Positions 1 to 6,812 of a stretch of DNA of 40,514 nt are shown here, piece after piece. This DNA comes from a virus. Made by a program: the position numbers and the translations under genes. Under the pieces are notes generated by a model. It was given only the letters and a program-made list of their open reading frames with translations. It was not told where the DNA came from and ran no database searches. Location: positions 1-40,514 of IMG/VR virus record IMGVR_UViG_3300050343_000076, one strand, 5' to 3'. How positions within the stretch are numbered: position 1 is the stretch's first letter; each line of letters starts with the position of its first letter.

Positions 1-471
1 ATACGTAAGTATCTCGGAATATTTTGGTAATTCTTGAGGTATAAAAAAGGGGGAAACTGGTAATTGTTTTAGTAATAAATCACTTGCGTGATTCAAGTTA
101 CAGGTTACATTACAGGTTTACCAAACAGGATACACCAGCTTCCCTAGTGTAGTATTTTAACAGATAACTGCTATAAAAGAAAGAATAAAGTCTTTATTTT
201 ATTAGCAGTATTGTAGTGGGGTCTGTAGTGCTTGAACGGAATGTAGCGGACATATAGGGAGACCTATTGAAAATTTTGAATTTTTTTCTTTTTAAGGTCC
301 TTGGGTACATCTTTTGTGGTAATCCCAGTCCATACTTGACAAGAGTATGCAAGATGCTTTTTGCCGTCCGATAGCTCTTACCTGTAACCTTATAGTCAAA
401 AAAAACTATTTGTTATAACTACCATAACACTATAATAAATTAAAACAAGTTACAATTTGCAGGAGGAGATT
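1..471. other. Non-coding left-end region
   Basis: No convincing gene on either strand. It holds two direct copies of TTACAGGTT (98-106 and 110-118). The 9-mer GTTACAGGT at 97-105 has its inverted copy at 380-388. A small hairpin ATAGG-GAGA-CCTAT lies at 254-267 and is followed by a T-rich stretch (281-293), which could be a weak rightward terminator. A -10-like TATAAT is at 431-436. With the right end also non-coding, this looks like half of a control region at which the genome was opened. Confidence 0.5.
410..436 (+). promoter_or_regulatory. Possible promoter for the nuclease/SET gene pair
   Basis: A perfect TATAAT at 431-436 lies 35 nt before the first ATG. The best -35 is TTGTTA at 410-415 with a short 15-nt spacer, so the call rests mainly on the -10 and its position. 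Confidence 0.35.
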
Positions 472-1011
472 ATGTTTACATTTGATACACAAAATGAAGT
501 AGGGAAAGTAGGAGAAACCCTAGTTAGAAAATACTATGAATCACAAACTAATAGAGAAGGTAAAGCTATATTTATCTGCCGACCAGCTAAGTATGATGAG
601 CAGATGAAGGGGGCAGACCTCTTTGTTATAAACAACGAATTAGGCTATAAGTACATAGAAGTAAAAACAGATACACAATCCCATGAAACAGGGAATGTAG
701 CCCTAGAGTTCCAGATATGTCACCATGACGGAAAACTCTCTATAGGGTGTCAGCTCAAGACCTTTGCAGACTACATGTTTTATTGGCAACATCCAACAAA
801 CACAATTTATTACTGGAAACCTGAGGACCTCATACCCTTTATTGTAAACTGGTTGATGGAGGACAAGCACAAGATAGTCCATGCTGATAATAAAAAATTT
901 TTTTCACGGAGCTTGCTTATACCTGTGGGGGAACTGCTCGACACGGGTGTAGTAAAAACCATTGAAGTAGAAGAAGGGATAGTAAACAATGTCTTACAGA
1001 CCGCTTCCTAG
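472..1011 (+). CDS. PD-(D/E)XK nuclease-like protein
   Basis: 179 residues. The ATG at 472 is preceded by a strong AGGAGG ribosome site at 461-466, so the upstream TTG at 457 is rejected. The residue pattern fits the restriction-endonuclease-like fold: a helix with Glu15 (VGETLVRKYY), then GADL with Asp49, then IEVK with Glu63 and Lys65 on the following strand. In this fold Asp, Glu and Lys coordinate the metal and catalyse phosphodiester cleavage. The region after the core is rich in Trp, Tyr and Phe and is not recognised. A phage protein of this kind could process DNA junctions or degrade host DNA; the substrate cannot be read from the sequence. It overlaps the next gene by 23 bp, so the two are probably co-translated. 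Confidence 0.65.
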   Translation: MFTFDTQNEVGKVGETLVRKYYESQTNREGKAIFICRPAKYDEQMKGADLFVINNELGYKYIEVKTDTQSHETGNVALEFQICHHDGKLSIGCQLKTFADYMFYWQHPTNTIYYWKPEDLIPFIVNWLMEDKHKIVHADNKKFFSRSLLIPVGELLDTGVVKTIEVEEGIVNNVLQTAS

Positions 1012-1288
1012 TTATTTAATGTTGCAACCTAGCAAGATAGAAGGTCTAGGTTTATTTACTCTAGAGGACTTAGAGCCTAATCAAGTACTTGGGGTTACGC
1101 ATGTATCAGACGCTGAGACTACACAATTGTTCCGTACACCACTAGGTGGTTTTATAAATCATAGTGAGAAACCTAATTGTAAGTTATATGAAATAGGTAG
1201 GTTTAAGTATTTAAGAACTATGTATGTAATACCAATGGGTACTGAGTTAACAGTTAAGTATACTATGTATGACCCTACCGAGTCCTAG
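989..1288 (+). CDS. SET-domain protein (putative lysine methyltransferase)
   Basis: 99 residues, consisting of little more than a minimal SET domain. The family signature is clear: GLGLF at residues 19-23 (S-adenosylmethionine loop), INHS at 56-59 with PNC at 62-64 (the NHS..PNC cofactor and active-site motif), and GTELTVKY at 84-91 ending in the catalytic-type Tyr91. SET proteins transfer methyl groups from S-adenosylmethionine to lysine side chains. No pre-SET or post-SET zinc cluster is present. The start lies inside the nuclease gene and its 3' end overlaps the convergent zinc protein by 14 bp. The target is unknown; the Lys-rich phage proteins encoded just downstream are one obvious possibility, by inference only. 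Confidence 0.8.
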   Translation: MSYRPLPSYLMLQPSKIEGLGLFTLEDLEPNQVLGVTHVSDAETTQLFRTPLGGFINHSEKPNCKLYEIGRFKYLRTMYVIPMGTELTVKYTMYDPTES

Positions 1289-1496
1289 GGCGTATATTAC
1301 CCCAACGGTCTACACGTACAATAGTTTTTCTTTCTGTATCAGAAATACAAGGTAAACCATCTATGTGATGTCGGTATTGTTCTTTGCAGACTAAACAAGG
1401 TTGATGTCTGTTGTATTTAAAATCTACCCTAGCCATAAGCTGTTCTATGTTAAGAGCAACTTCTCTAGCTTTTTCTTGAATCTTTTTATCCTGCAT
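1275..1496 (-). CDS. Small Cys/His-rich protein
   Basis: 73 residues, leftward between two rightward blocks. It has an amphipathic charged N-terminal helix (about residues 1-28), then CLVC (34-37), HH and a further Cys (about 43-50), which could form one zinc site. The C-terminus is Arg-rich. There is no Shine-Dalgarno site: the ATG follows ATACCC, and the palindromic -10 at 1505-1516 lies 8 nt upstream, so the message would have almost no leader. It is convergent with the SET gene. Function unknown. The absence of another use for this strand and the Cys pattern support a real gene, but it is short. Confidence 0.5.
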   Translation of the reverse strand: MQDKKIQEKAREVALNIEQLMARVDFKYNRHQPCLVCKEQYRHHIDGLPCISDTERKTIVRVDRWGNIRPRTR

Positions 1497-1504
1497 GGGT
1501 ATGT

Positions 1505-1516
1505 TATGATATCATA
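1505..1516. promoter_or_regulatory. Palindromic divergent -10 element
   Basis: TATGATATCATA is a perfect 12-bp palindrome, so each strand carries TATGAT as a -10. Rightward, TATGAT (1505-1510) is followed by exactly 6 nt and then the ATG at 1517. Leftward, TATGAT (1516-1511) would give a start about 8 nt before the ATG at 1496. No good -35 is seen on the rightward side; TTGCAT lies upstream on the leftward side. Confidence 0.45.
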
Positions 1517-1681
1517 ATGATAAGAATATGCAACTCTTGTAATTTGCCTCTAAAATTCTTTCGGAAGTTTAAGGCTTGCAAGAACTTAGGTTGCACAAAG
1601 TATAATATAAAATTAAGGAGATACGATGCCGTACAGCAAAAGCGGAAAAAAAACAGCTTACAAAGCCAAGAGGAAGAGTAA
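1517..1681 (+). CDS. Zinc-ribbon microprotein (54 aa)
   Basis: 54 residues. Four cysteines are spaced C-x2-C-x12-C-x4-C (CNSC at residues 5-8, then CKNLGC at 21-26), close to the spacing of topoisomerase-type zinc ribbons. The tail is basic then acidic. There is no Shine-Dalgarno site; the ATG sits 6 nt behind a TATGAT hexamer, the geometry of a leaderless start. Its 3' end overlaps, in another frame, the 23-residue Lys-rich peptide at 1626, so the two readings compete over 56 bp. The same cysteine spacing occurs in the 46-residue protein at 31575-31715. Likely nucleic-acid or protein binding; function unknown. Confidence 0.5.
   Translation: MIRICNSCNLPLKFFRKFKACKNLGCTKYNIKLRRYDAVQQKRKKNSLQSQEEE
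1576..1606 (+). promoter_or_regulatory. Probable promoter of the structural operon
   Basis: TTGCAA at 1576-1581 and a perfect TATAAT at 1601-1606 with a 19-nt spacer. A start near 1613 would give a short leader containing AAGGAG (1615-1620) before the ATG at 1626. Confidence 0.45.
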
Positions 1682-1697
1682 GAAAGGCATGAAGTAA
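1626..1697 (+). CDS. Lys-rich 23-residue peptide
   Basis: 23 residues, of which nine are Lys and one Arg. It is short, but it has a good AAGGAG site 5 nt upstream and ends 1 nt before the ATG of the next gene, as expected of the first gene in an operon. Its composition matches the run of basic proteins that follows (to 2615). A nucleic-acid-coating or head-internal role is plausible by composition only. Confidence 0.5.
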   Translation: MPYSKSGKKTAYKAKRKSKKGMK

Positions 1698-1698
1698 C

Positions 1699-1917
1699 AT
1701 GTCTAAAAAAGGTGGAATTAAAAAAAAGCGCAACATTTTTACTAGCGATATACTGCTTAAAGAATGGGCTATGGATTTATCTGATGCTTGTGGCAGCAGA
1801 TTAGTAAACAAAAAACTTAATCTTAGCAAAGTAGATGCTTTGATAGAATCGTTTGTAGATGACTATAATGAAAACATGCATGCAATGATTCAACTTAAAA
1901 ATAGTGAGGAAGAGTAG
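1699..1917 (+). CDS. Small protein with basic N-terminus
   Basis: 72 residues: a Lys-rich N-terminus (about residues 3-11) and a mixed helical remainder ending in acidic EEE. Not recognised. It begins 1 nt after the 23-residue peptide and its stop TAG shares its last base with the GTG start of the next gene, so it is translationally coupled on both sides. It precedes the terminase in a block of small basic proteins. Confidence 0.6.
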   Translation: MSKKGGIKKKRNIFTSDILLKEWAMDLSDACGSRLVNKKLNLSKVDALIESFVDDYNENMHAMIQLKNSEEE

Positions 1918-2177
1918 TGGCTAAGAAACCAGCAAGAAAACCTATTAACGCGAGTACAAAGAAAACTTTACAGAATAAAGCTAGTAAATCTAAATACACA
2001 TATGGACAGTTAGCTAGAGTCTACAGACGTGGACAAGGTGCTTATTTGTCATCAGGTTCTAAATCTGCATCTATGCAAGCATGGGCTATGGGTAGAGTAA
2101 ATAGTTTTATTAAAGGTGGACATCCACAAGACAATGATATAAAGAAGAAAAAAAGTGCCAGCAAGAAAAAAAAGTAA
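1917..2177 (+). CDS. Small basic protein with Tyr/Trp-rich core
   Basis: 86 residues, GTG start coupled to the upstream stop. Lys-rich ends flank a conserved-looking core with YTYGQLARVYRRGQGAYLSS and then QAWAMGRVNSF. Proteins with a gap-free core like this (GqGAYlsSgs...WAmgRVNsF) are found beside terminases in marine phages, from memory; they lack an assigned role. The Lys-rich C-terminus overlaps the next gene by 23 bp. The position just before the terminase suggests a packaging or capsid-associated function, which is inference. Confidence 0.65.
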   Translation: MAKKPARKPINASTKKTLQNKASKSKYTYGQLARVYRRGQGAYLSSGSKSASMQAWAMGRVNSFIKGGHPQDNDIKKKKSASKKKK

Positions 2178-2349
2178 ACGTAAAGTACCTTACGAAAAAG
2201 GTGTACCTTCTAAGTATTTAAAGAATAAAAAGAACTCTAAATCTGAAGTAGCATCTGAGATTAAAAGAACTGCTAAACTTTATAAGGAAGGTAAACGTAT
2301 TGACCTTAAAAAAGTACAGAAGTCTAGGGCAGTAAGGAAAAAGAAGTAA
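2155..2349 (+). CDS. Small basic protein (VPSKYL type)
   Basis: 64 residues with a GTG start inside the preceding gene. It is about one third Lys plus Arg. The segment KGVPSKYLKNKK followed by an EIKRTAKLYKEGK helix is typical of a small protein family seen in marine phage structural regions, from memory, without known function. Its stop shares one base with the ATG of the next gene. It probably works with its neighbours in the same basic-protein block. Confidence 0.6.
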   Translation: MPARKKSKRKVPYEKGVPSKYLKNKKNSKSEVASEIKRTAKLYKEGKRIDLKKVQKSRAVRKKK

Positions 2350-2615
2350 TGGCTATAGTATATAGAGGCGAAAGATTCTCAGGTTACAATAAACCTAAAC
2401 GTACACCTAAAGCTAGCAAATCACATGCTGTACTAGCAAAACAAGGTGACAAAGTCAAACTTATTAGATTTGGTCAACAAGGTGTATCTGGTGCAGGTAA
2501 AAAAACTGATGCTAAATCTAAAGCTAGAAGAAAGTCTTTTAAAGCAAGACATGCTAAGAACATCAAAAAAGGAAAAATGTCTGCAGCCTACTGGGCTGAT
2601 AAAGTTAAATGGTAA
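2349..2615 (+). CDS. Small basic phage protein (DUF6321-like)
   Basis: 88 residues. The region VKLIRFGQQGV, then RRKSFKARH, then AAYWADKVKW matches the pattern I associate with DUF6321, a small protein encoded near terminases and portals in many marine phages: a V+L+RFG strand, a RRKSFrARH motif and a terminal yW..k.W. Typical members carry cysteines after the RARH motif; here those positions are not Cys. It overlaps the terminase gene by 7 bp. No experimentally known role. Confidence 0.65.
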   Translation: MAIVYRGERFSGYNKPKRTPKASKSHAVLAKQGDKVKLIRFGQQGVSGAGKKTDAKSKARRKSFKARHAKNIKKGKMSAAYWADKVKW

Positions 2616-4516
2616 ATGTAGTTTGCATCTCAGAGGGTTGCAACGAAGCATTACCAGAGAACTCTACTAAATATTGTTCTAAGACGTGTTACAAAAGAGA
2701 ATCACAAAGAGCTTATAGAGCTAAGAAAGATGGTAAAGAGTATGAGTTACCTGTTAAAGAATTAAATCAACCTAAGTCAGCAACAGTACGTAGAGGTAGT
2801 TTATATAAAAAGTTTATAGACCAAAGCTATGCTTTAGATGTTGTAAACGAGAATATAACTTCTAAAGAAGCAGCAGAAGCACTTGGTTGTTCTACTGCAC
2901 AGATTTCTAGAATGTTGGCTGCATATAGAGAAGATATACAAACACAAGTAGAATCATCTAACTGGGAAGTATCAGAAGATGCCCAACAATCCTTACAAGA
3001 CTTTAAAGAGTTTAGAGATAGATACTTCTTAACAGAACTAGGTGTACAGTTTGAGACAGCAGATTTTCACCATAATTGGATTACATCAATTAACAAAGCC
3101 TTATCTAAAGGTGGACAACAAATGATACTTAGTCCTCCACGTCATGGTAAAACAGAACTTCTTATACATTTTGTTATTTGGCTTATCTGTAGAAATCCAA
3201 ACATAAGAATATTATGGGTTGGTGGTAACGAAGACATATCTAGAAATGCTATATCTTCTGTTATGGACACGCTAGATGCTAACGAAAAACTTATAGAAGA
3301 TTTCTGTGGACCAGGCGGTACATTTAAACCGTCATCAAGAACTGGTAAATCTTGGTCACAAAATGGATTTACTGTAGCTACTAGAACAGTATCGGGTATA
3401 AAGTCACCAACAATGGTTGGTATTGGACGTGGTGGTAAAATTCTATCACGAGACTGTGACATTATTATTGCTGATGACATTGAAGACTTCTCATCTACAA
3501 TGCAACCTGCTTCAAGAAGAAACACTAAAAACTGGTGGACTACCACATTAGGTTCTAGAAAAGAGGAACATACAGCAATGGTGGTAATTGGCTCAAGACA
3601 ACACCCTGATGATTTATATTCTGCTTTATTAGAAAACGAAGCGTGGGAGACAATAGTAGAAGAAGCACATGATTCAATGTGTACTACAGCAGAGTTTGAA
3701 GAAAAAGACCATATAGAATGTATGCTATGGGCTGATAAACGTACTTTTAAATGGCTTATGGATAGAAAACGTGATGCACAAACAACAGGTGGCTTAGCAA
3801 GATTTGAAATGGTATATCTAAATAAAGCACAGGCACAAGGCTTATCTTTATTTAATCCTGAAGTAATAAAATTATGTTATGACCCGAATTGGGATATAGG
3901 ACAGATACCAGATGGTGCATACCTAGTTGCAGGATTAGACCCTGCTGCTACAGGTTATCAAGCTGGTTTTCTTTGGGCTGTTGAAGCTACTAACTCAGAA
4001 ATTAAGTTAACAATGGTAGATATGGAGAATCATCAAGGTGGTGGACTAGAAGAAGCTAGAGCATTAATAAAGAAATGGTTTGAACAATACAACTGTTATC
4101 ACTGGGTTATAGAAGAAAATGGTTTCCAAAAAGCTATTAGGCAAGATGAAAAGACTAGAGAGTACGCAAACTTACACGGTATAAAGTTAGAGGGACACGA
4201 AACACATAAGAATAAATGGGATGAAAGATTTGGTGTTACAGCACTAGCTCCTATGTTTCAAGAAAAGAATATTAAACTACCTTTTTCTAGTATTGACGCT
4301 CAAACTAAGAGTATTACCTATACCAAACAATTAAGTTATTTTGCTTCAAAAGGCAATAAAAACTCGTATAAAAGTGATATAGTTATGGCAAGTTGGTTTC
4401 CCATGAAAGTAATCAGGAACTTGCAGAAGTTAACCTACGCGGAAATAGGTTTAGACTACACTCCTAGTTATGAAGGATATAGTATGCTAGACTTAAACGA
4501 TATACCATGGAGTTAA
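2609..4516 (+). CDS. terL: Terminase large subunit with fused zinc knuckle and HTH
   Basis: 635 residues. The packaging ATPase has Walker A SPPRHGKT at 175-182 and Walker B IIIADD at 285-290 followed by a catalytic Glu/Asp. The C-terminal RNase H-like nuclease starts with GLDPAA (442-447, Asp444). Such enzymes cut concatemeric DNA and pump it into the prohead through the portal. Unusually, about 150 extra residues precede the motor: Cys6, Cys11, Cys23 and Cys27 form a zinc knuckle, and ITSKEAAEALGCSTAQISRM (about residues 83-102) is a helix-turn-helix. No separate small terminase gene is visible nearby, so this N-terminus may supply DNA recognition. The ATG overlaps the upstream stop. The portal gene follows after 1 nt. 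Confidence 0.95.
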   Translation: MVNVVCISEGCNEALPENSTKYCSKTCYKRESQRAYRAKKDGKEYELPVKELNQPKSATVRRGSLYKKFIDQSYALDVVNENITSKEAAEALGCSTAQISRMLAAYREDIQTQVESSNWEVSEDAQQSLQDFKEFRDRYFLTELGVQFETADFHHNWITSINKALSKGGQQMILSPPRHGKTELLIHFVIWLICRNPNIRILWVGGNEDISRNAISSVMDTLDANEKLIEDFCGPGGTFKPSSRTGKSWSQNGFTVATRTVSGIKSPTMVGIGRGGKILSRDCDIIIADDIEDFSSTMQPASRRNTKNWWTTTLGSRKEEHTAMVVIGSRQHPDDLYSALLENEAWETIVEEAHDSMCTTAEFEEKDHIECMLWADKRTFKWLMDRKRDAQTTGGLARFEMVYLNKAQAQGLSLFNPEVIKLCYDPNWDIGQIPDGAYLVAGLDPAATGYQAGFLWAVEATNSEIKLTMVDMENHQGGGLEEARALIKKWFEQYNCYHWVIEENGFQKAIRQDEKTREYANLHGIKLEGHETHKNKWDERFGVTALAPMFQEKNIKLPFSSIDAQTKSITYTKQLSYFASKGNKNSYKSDIVMASWFPMKVIRNLQKLTYAEIGLDYTPSYEGYSMLDLNDIPWS

Positions 4517-4517
4517 A

Positions 4518-6239
4518 TTGACACCAGACCAGATTATAGACAGAGCTACGTTCTTAAAGAAGTCACACGATAATGCTTTAATTGATAGAGCGAGATTCCG
4601 TGCAATACTTAATGGTGGTGAAGATGGTATACGACAATTACTAGGTCCAGGAATGGATTCGTTAGACTCCGCAACGTTACCAGCTCCTAACTTAATGTTA
4701 TCTGCATTAGATAGACTTGCACAAAAAATAGGTAAAGTTCCGTCATTAGATGTTTCTATTACCAATGCTAGAGATTCTCAAAGAAACAAAATCAAAAAAG
4801 ATAAGTTAGAGAGAATTATTACATCTTACGATAAGATGCAAGGATTAAAAATGCAATTACCACAAGTAGCTAGATGGCTACCTGGTTATGGATTTGCAGT
4901 ATGGGTTATCACTACTAAAACAGATGGTGAAGGAAATATCTATCCATATGCAGAACTTAGAAATCCTTACGATTGTTTCCCTGGATATATGGGTAATAAC
5001 CAATCTCCAGACGAACTAGCCATAGTACAGAAAGTACCTATCAAGCAGTTGTTACAAATGTACCCAGAACTTAAAGCATGGTTTGAATCACAAAATGAAG
5101 AAGTAAGAGATTCGTACCTTAACATGGGTTCTGATACCTCTTGGGAAAACAATGCTGAAACAGGAGACGTAATACTTGAATACATGAATGTAGAAGGAAC
5201 TTATGTTTTACATATGGCTTCTAGAAAAATTATAGACTTTGTACCTAACCCACTTAAATCTGGTCCATCTTTCGTTGTAGCTAAAAGATATTCTTTTGAC
5301 AAGCTACAAGGACAGTTTGACCAAGTAGTAGGTTTGATGTCATCTATGGCTAAGATAAACATTTTGTCTGTTATAGCTATGGAAGACGCAGTCTTTACAG
5401 AAACAAACGTGGTTGGAGAAATAGAATCAGGACAGTACAGAAAAGGTAGAAACTCAATTAACTATTTGTCACCAGGTTCACAAGTTATAAAACCTGTTAC
5501 TAACTTACCGTATCAGCTATTTGAAGCTGTAGGTAGATTAGAAAGACAATTACGTGTTGTTGCTGGGTATCCAGTTCAAGACGACTCTATATCACCCAAC
5601 TCATTTGTAACTGGTAGAGGTCTGGAAGAACTGGAATCTGGCGTTGGTGCTATGGTCACTGAGTACCACACCATAATTGAACATGCTTTACAAGAAGTAG
5701 ATAGCAAAAGATTAGAATTAGACGAAGCGTTATTTAGTAAACAAAGAAAACCTATAAGCGGTACATACAAAGGTGCATCATTCTCTGAAGAATATACTCC
5801 TGGTACTGACATAAATAAGAATTACACAACACAACGTAAGTTTGGAGCTATGGCTTCATTTGATGCCCCTAATAAAATAATTACTGGTCTACAACTTTTA
5901 CAAGCAGGAATAATTGACAAGGAAACTTTCCAACAAGAGATGGACGGTTTAGAAAACCTGACTCAAATTAATGAACGCATAGTAAAAGAAAAGACAGAAG
6001 ATATCTTATATCAGACTTTGTTACAGCAATCTCAATCAGGAGATAAAGCTGCAATGATGGCTGTTGTAGAGATATACAATAATCCAAAAGATATTGGTAT
6101 TATTCTAGAGAAGTACTTTACAGCACAAGGTGAAGAACCTACTCCTGAAGAACAAGCTGTCTTACAACAACAGGGTGTACCACAACAATCAGGTCCACCA
6201 AATTTAGCAGCTTTGTTAGGAGGAGCAATTGGCGGATAA
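4518..6239 (+). CDS. Portal protein
   Basis: 573 residues, TTG start 3 nt behind GGAGTTAAA. It directly follows the terminase, and its length and composition fit a phage portal: an alpha/beta N-terminal half with the dodecamer-type wing region (NPYDCFPGYMG at about 150-160) and a helical C-terminal half, ending in a Gln/Pro/Gly-rich tail. The portal forms the ring at the capsid vertex through which DNA enters and leaves and on which scaffold and tail assemble. Specific motifs are weak in portals, so position carries much of the call. Its 3' end overlaps the next gene. Confidence 0.85.
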   Translation: MTPDQIIDRATFLKKSHDNALIDRARFRAILNGGEDGIRQLLGPGMDSLDSATLPAPNLMLSALDRLAQKIGKVPSLDVSITNARDSQRNKIKKDKLERIITSYDKMQGLKMQLPQVARWLPGYGFAVWVITTKTDGEGNIYPYAELRNPYDCFPGYMGNNQSPDELAIVQKVPIKQLLQMYPELKAWFESQNEEVRDSYLNMGSDTSWENNAETGDVILEYMNVEGTYVLHMASRKIIDFVPNPLKSGPSFVVAKRYSFDKLQGQFDQVVGLMSSMAKINILSVIAMEDAVFTETNVVGEIESGQYRKGRNSINYLSPGSQVIKPVTNLPYQLFEAVGRLERQLRVVAGYPVQDDSISPNSFVTGRGLEELESGVGAMVTEYHTIIEHALQEVDSKRLELDEALFSKQRKPISGTYKGASFSEEYTPGTDINKNYTTQRKFGAMASFDAPNKIITGLQLLQAGIIDKETFQQEMDGLENLTQINERIVKEKTEDILYQTLLQQSQSGDKAAMMAVVEIYNNPKDIGIILEKYFTAQGEEPTPEEQAVLQQQGVPQQSGPPNLAALLGGAIGG

Positions 6240-6465
6240 CCCTACCAATTTAGAATTTGCAAAGATAGTAGCAGCGAACTACACCGTAGAAGAACAACCT
6301 ATGTGGGAAATGACTTCAGAGGCTTTACAAGAAGAAGAGAGTCAAGATATTATTGATATCTTAACTGTTGCTTATATACCAAACTTAGGAAGAATAGATA
6401 TACTTATTGTTCCAGAAAACTTTAAATACGGAGATGGATTTGGAGTTGATGATGGCGCGATTTAA
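6229..6465 (+). CDS. Small acidic protein after portal
   Basis: 78 residues, TTG start preceded by a strong AGGAGG at 6218-6223 that lies inside the portal gene. Acidic, with one predicted helix (about residues 20-40) and a beta-rich end. Not recognised. Its stop lies inside the start of the next gene. Proteins of this size after the portal are often head-assembly accessories. Confidence 0.65.
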   Translation: MADNPTNLEFAKIVAANYTVEEQPMWEMTSEALQEEESQDIIDILTVAYIPNLGRIDILIVPENFKYGDGFGVDDGAI

Positions 6466-6811
6466 TCCTAAAACAAATAAAGCTGTATATGAATCAGAAT
6501 CTTATGGACAAGGTGTAGAACTAGATAACTTGCAAGATAGTGCAGAAATGTTTAAAGAAGAGGTTGCTGAGACACAAGGTGTACCTAGAGTACAAGCTCC
6601 TGCAACACAAAACTTTTTAAACTCACAACAAGGTATTTATACACCTACAAATAGTCCTGGAGAAGATGTAGCTACAAGTCAATACAAAACAGCGAGTGGT
6701 TTACCACAGGTAGATGCAAATATGGCATTGAGGAGAATGTATCAGTTCATACAAAGTAAAGATATTATAGCTTTGATGGATGATGAATCAGCAGCACCAG
6801 AGGTAACTTAA
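6452..6811 (+). CDS. Small structural protein after portal
   Basis: 119 residues from the ATG at 6452 (MARFNPKTNK), chosen because GGAG at 6442-6445 is 6 nt away; the ATG directly before it is too close. Pro/Gln/Thr-rich middle (about residues 40-80) looks unstructured, followed by a short helix and an acidic end. Not recognised. It lies between portal and the giant virion protein, overlapping the upstream gene by 14 bp. Confidence 0.6.
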   Translation: MARFNPKTNKAVYESESYGQGVELDNLQDSAEMFKEEVAETQGVPRVQAPATQNFLNSQQGIYTPTNSPGEDVATSQYKTASGLPQVDANMALRRMYQFIQSKDIIALMDDESAAPEVT

Positions 6812-6812
6812 C

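Noticed and set aside
252-267. TATAGGGAGA-like sequence resembling the start of a T7 promoter
   Set aside because: The upstream recognition part of a T7-type promoter is absent and no single-subunit RNA polymerase gene is present.
3142-3546. 134-residue minus-strand open frame inside the terminase gene
   Set aside because: Shadow of the terminase coding frame without ribosome site or plausible composition.
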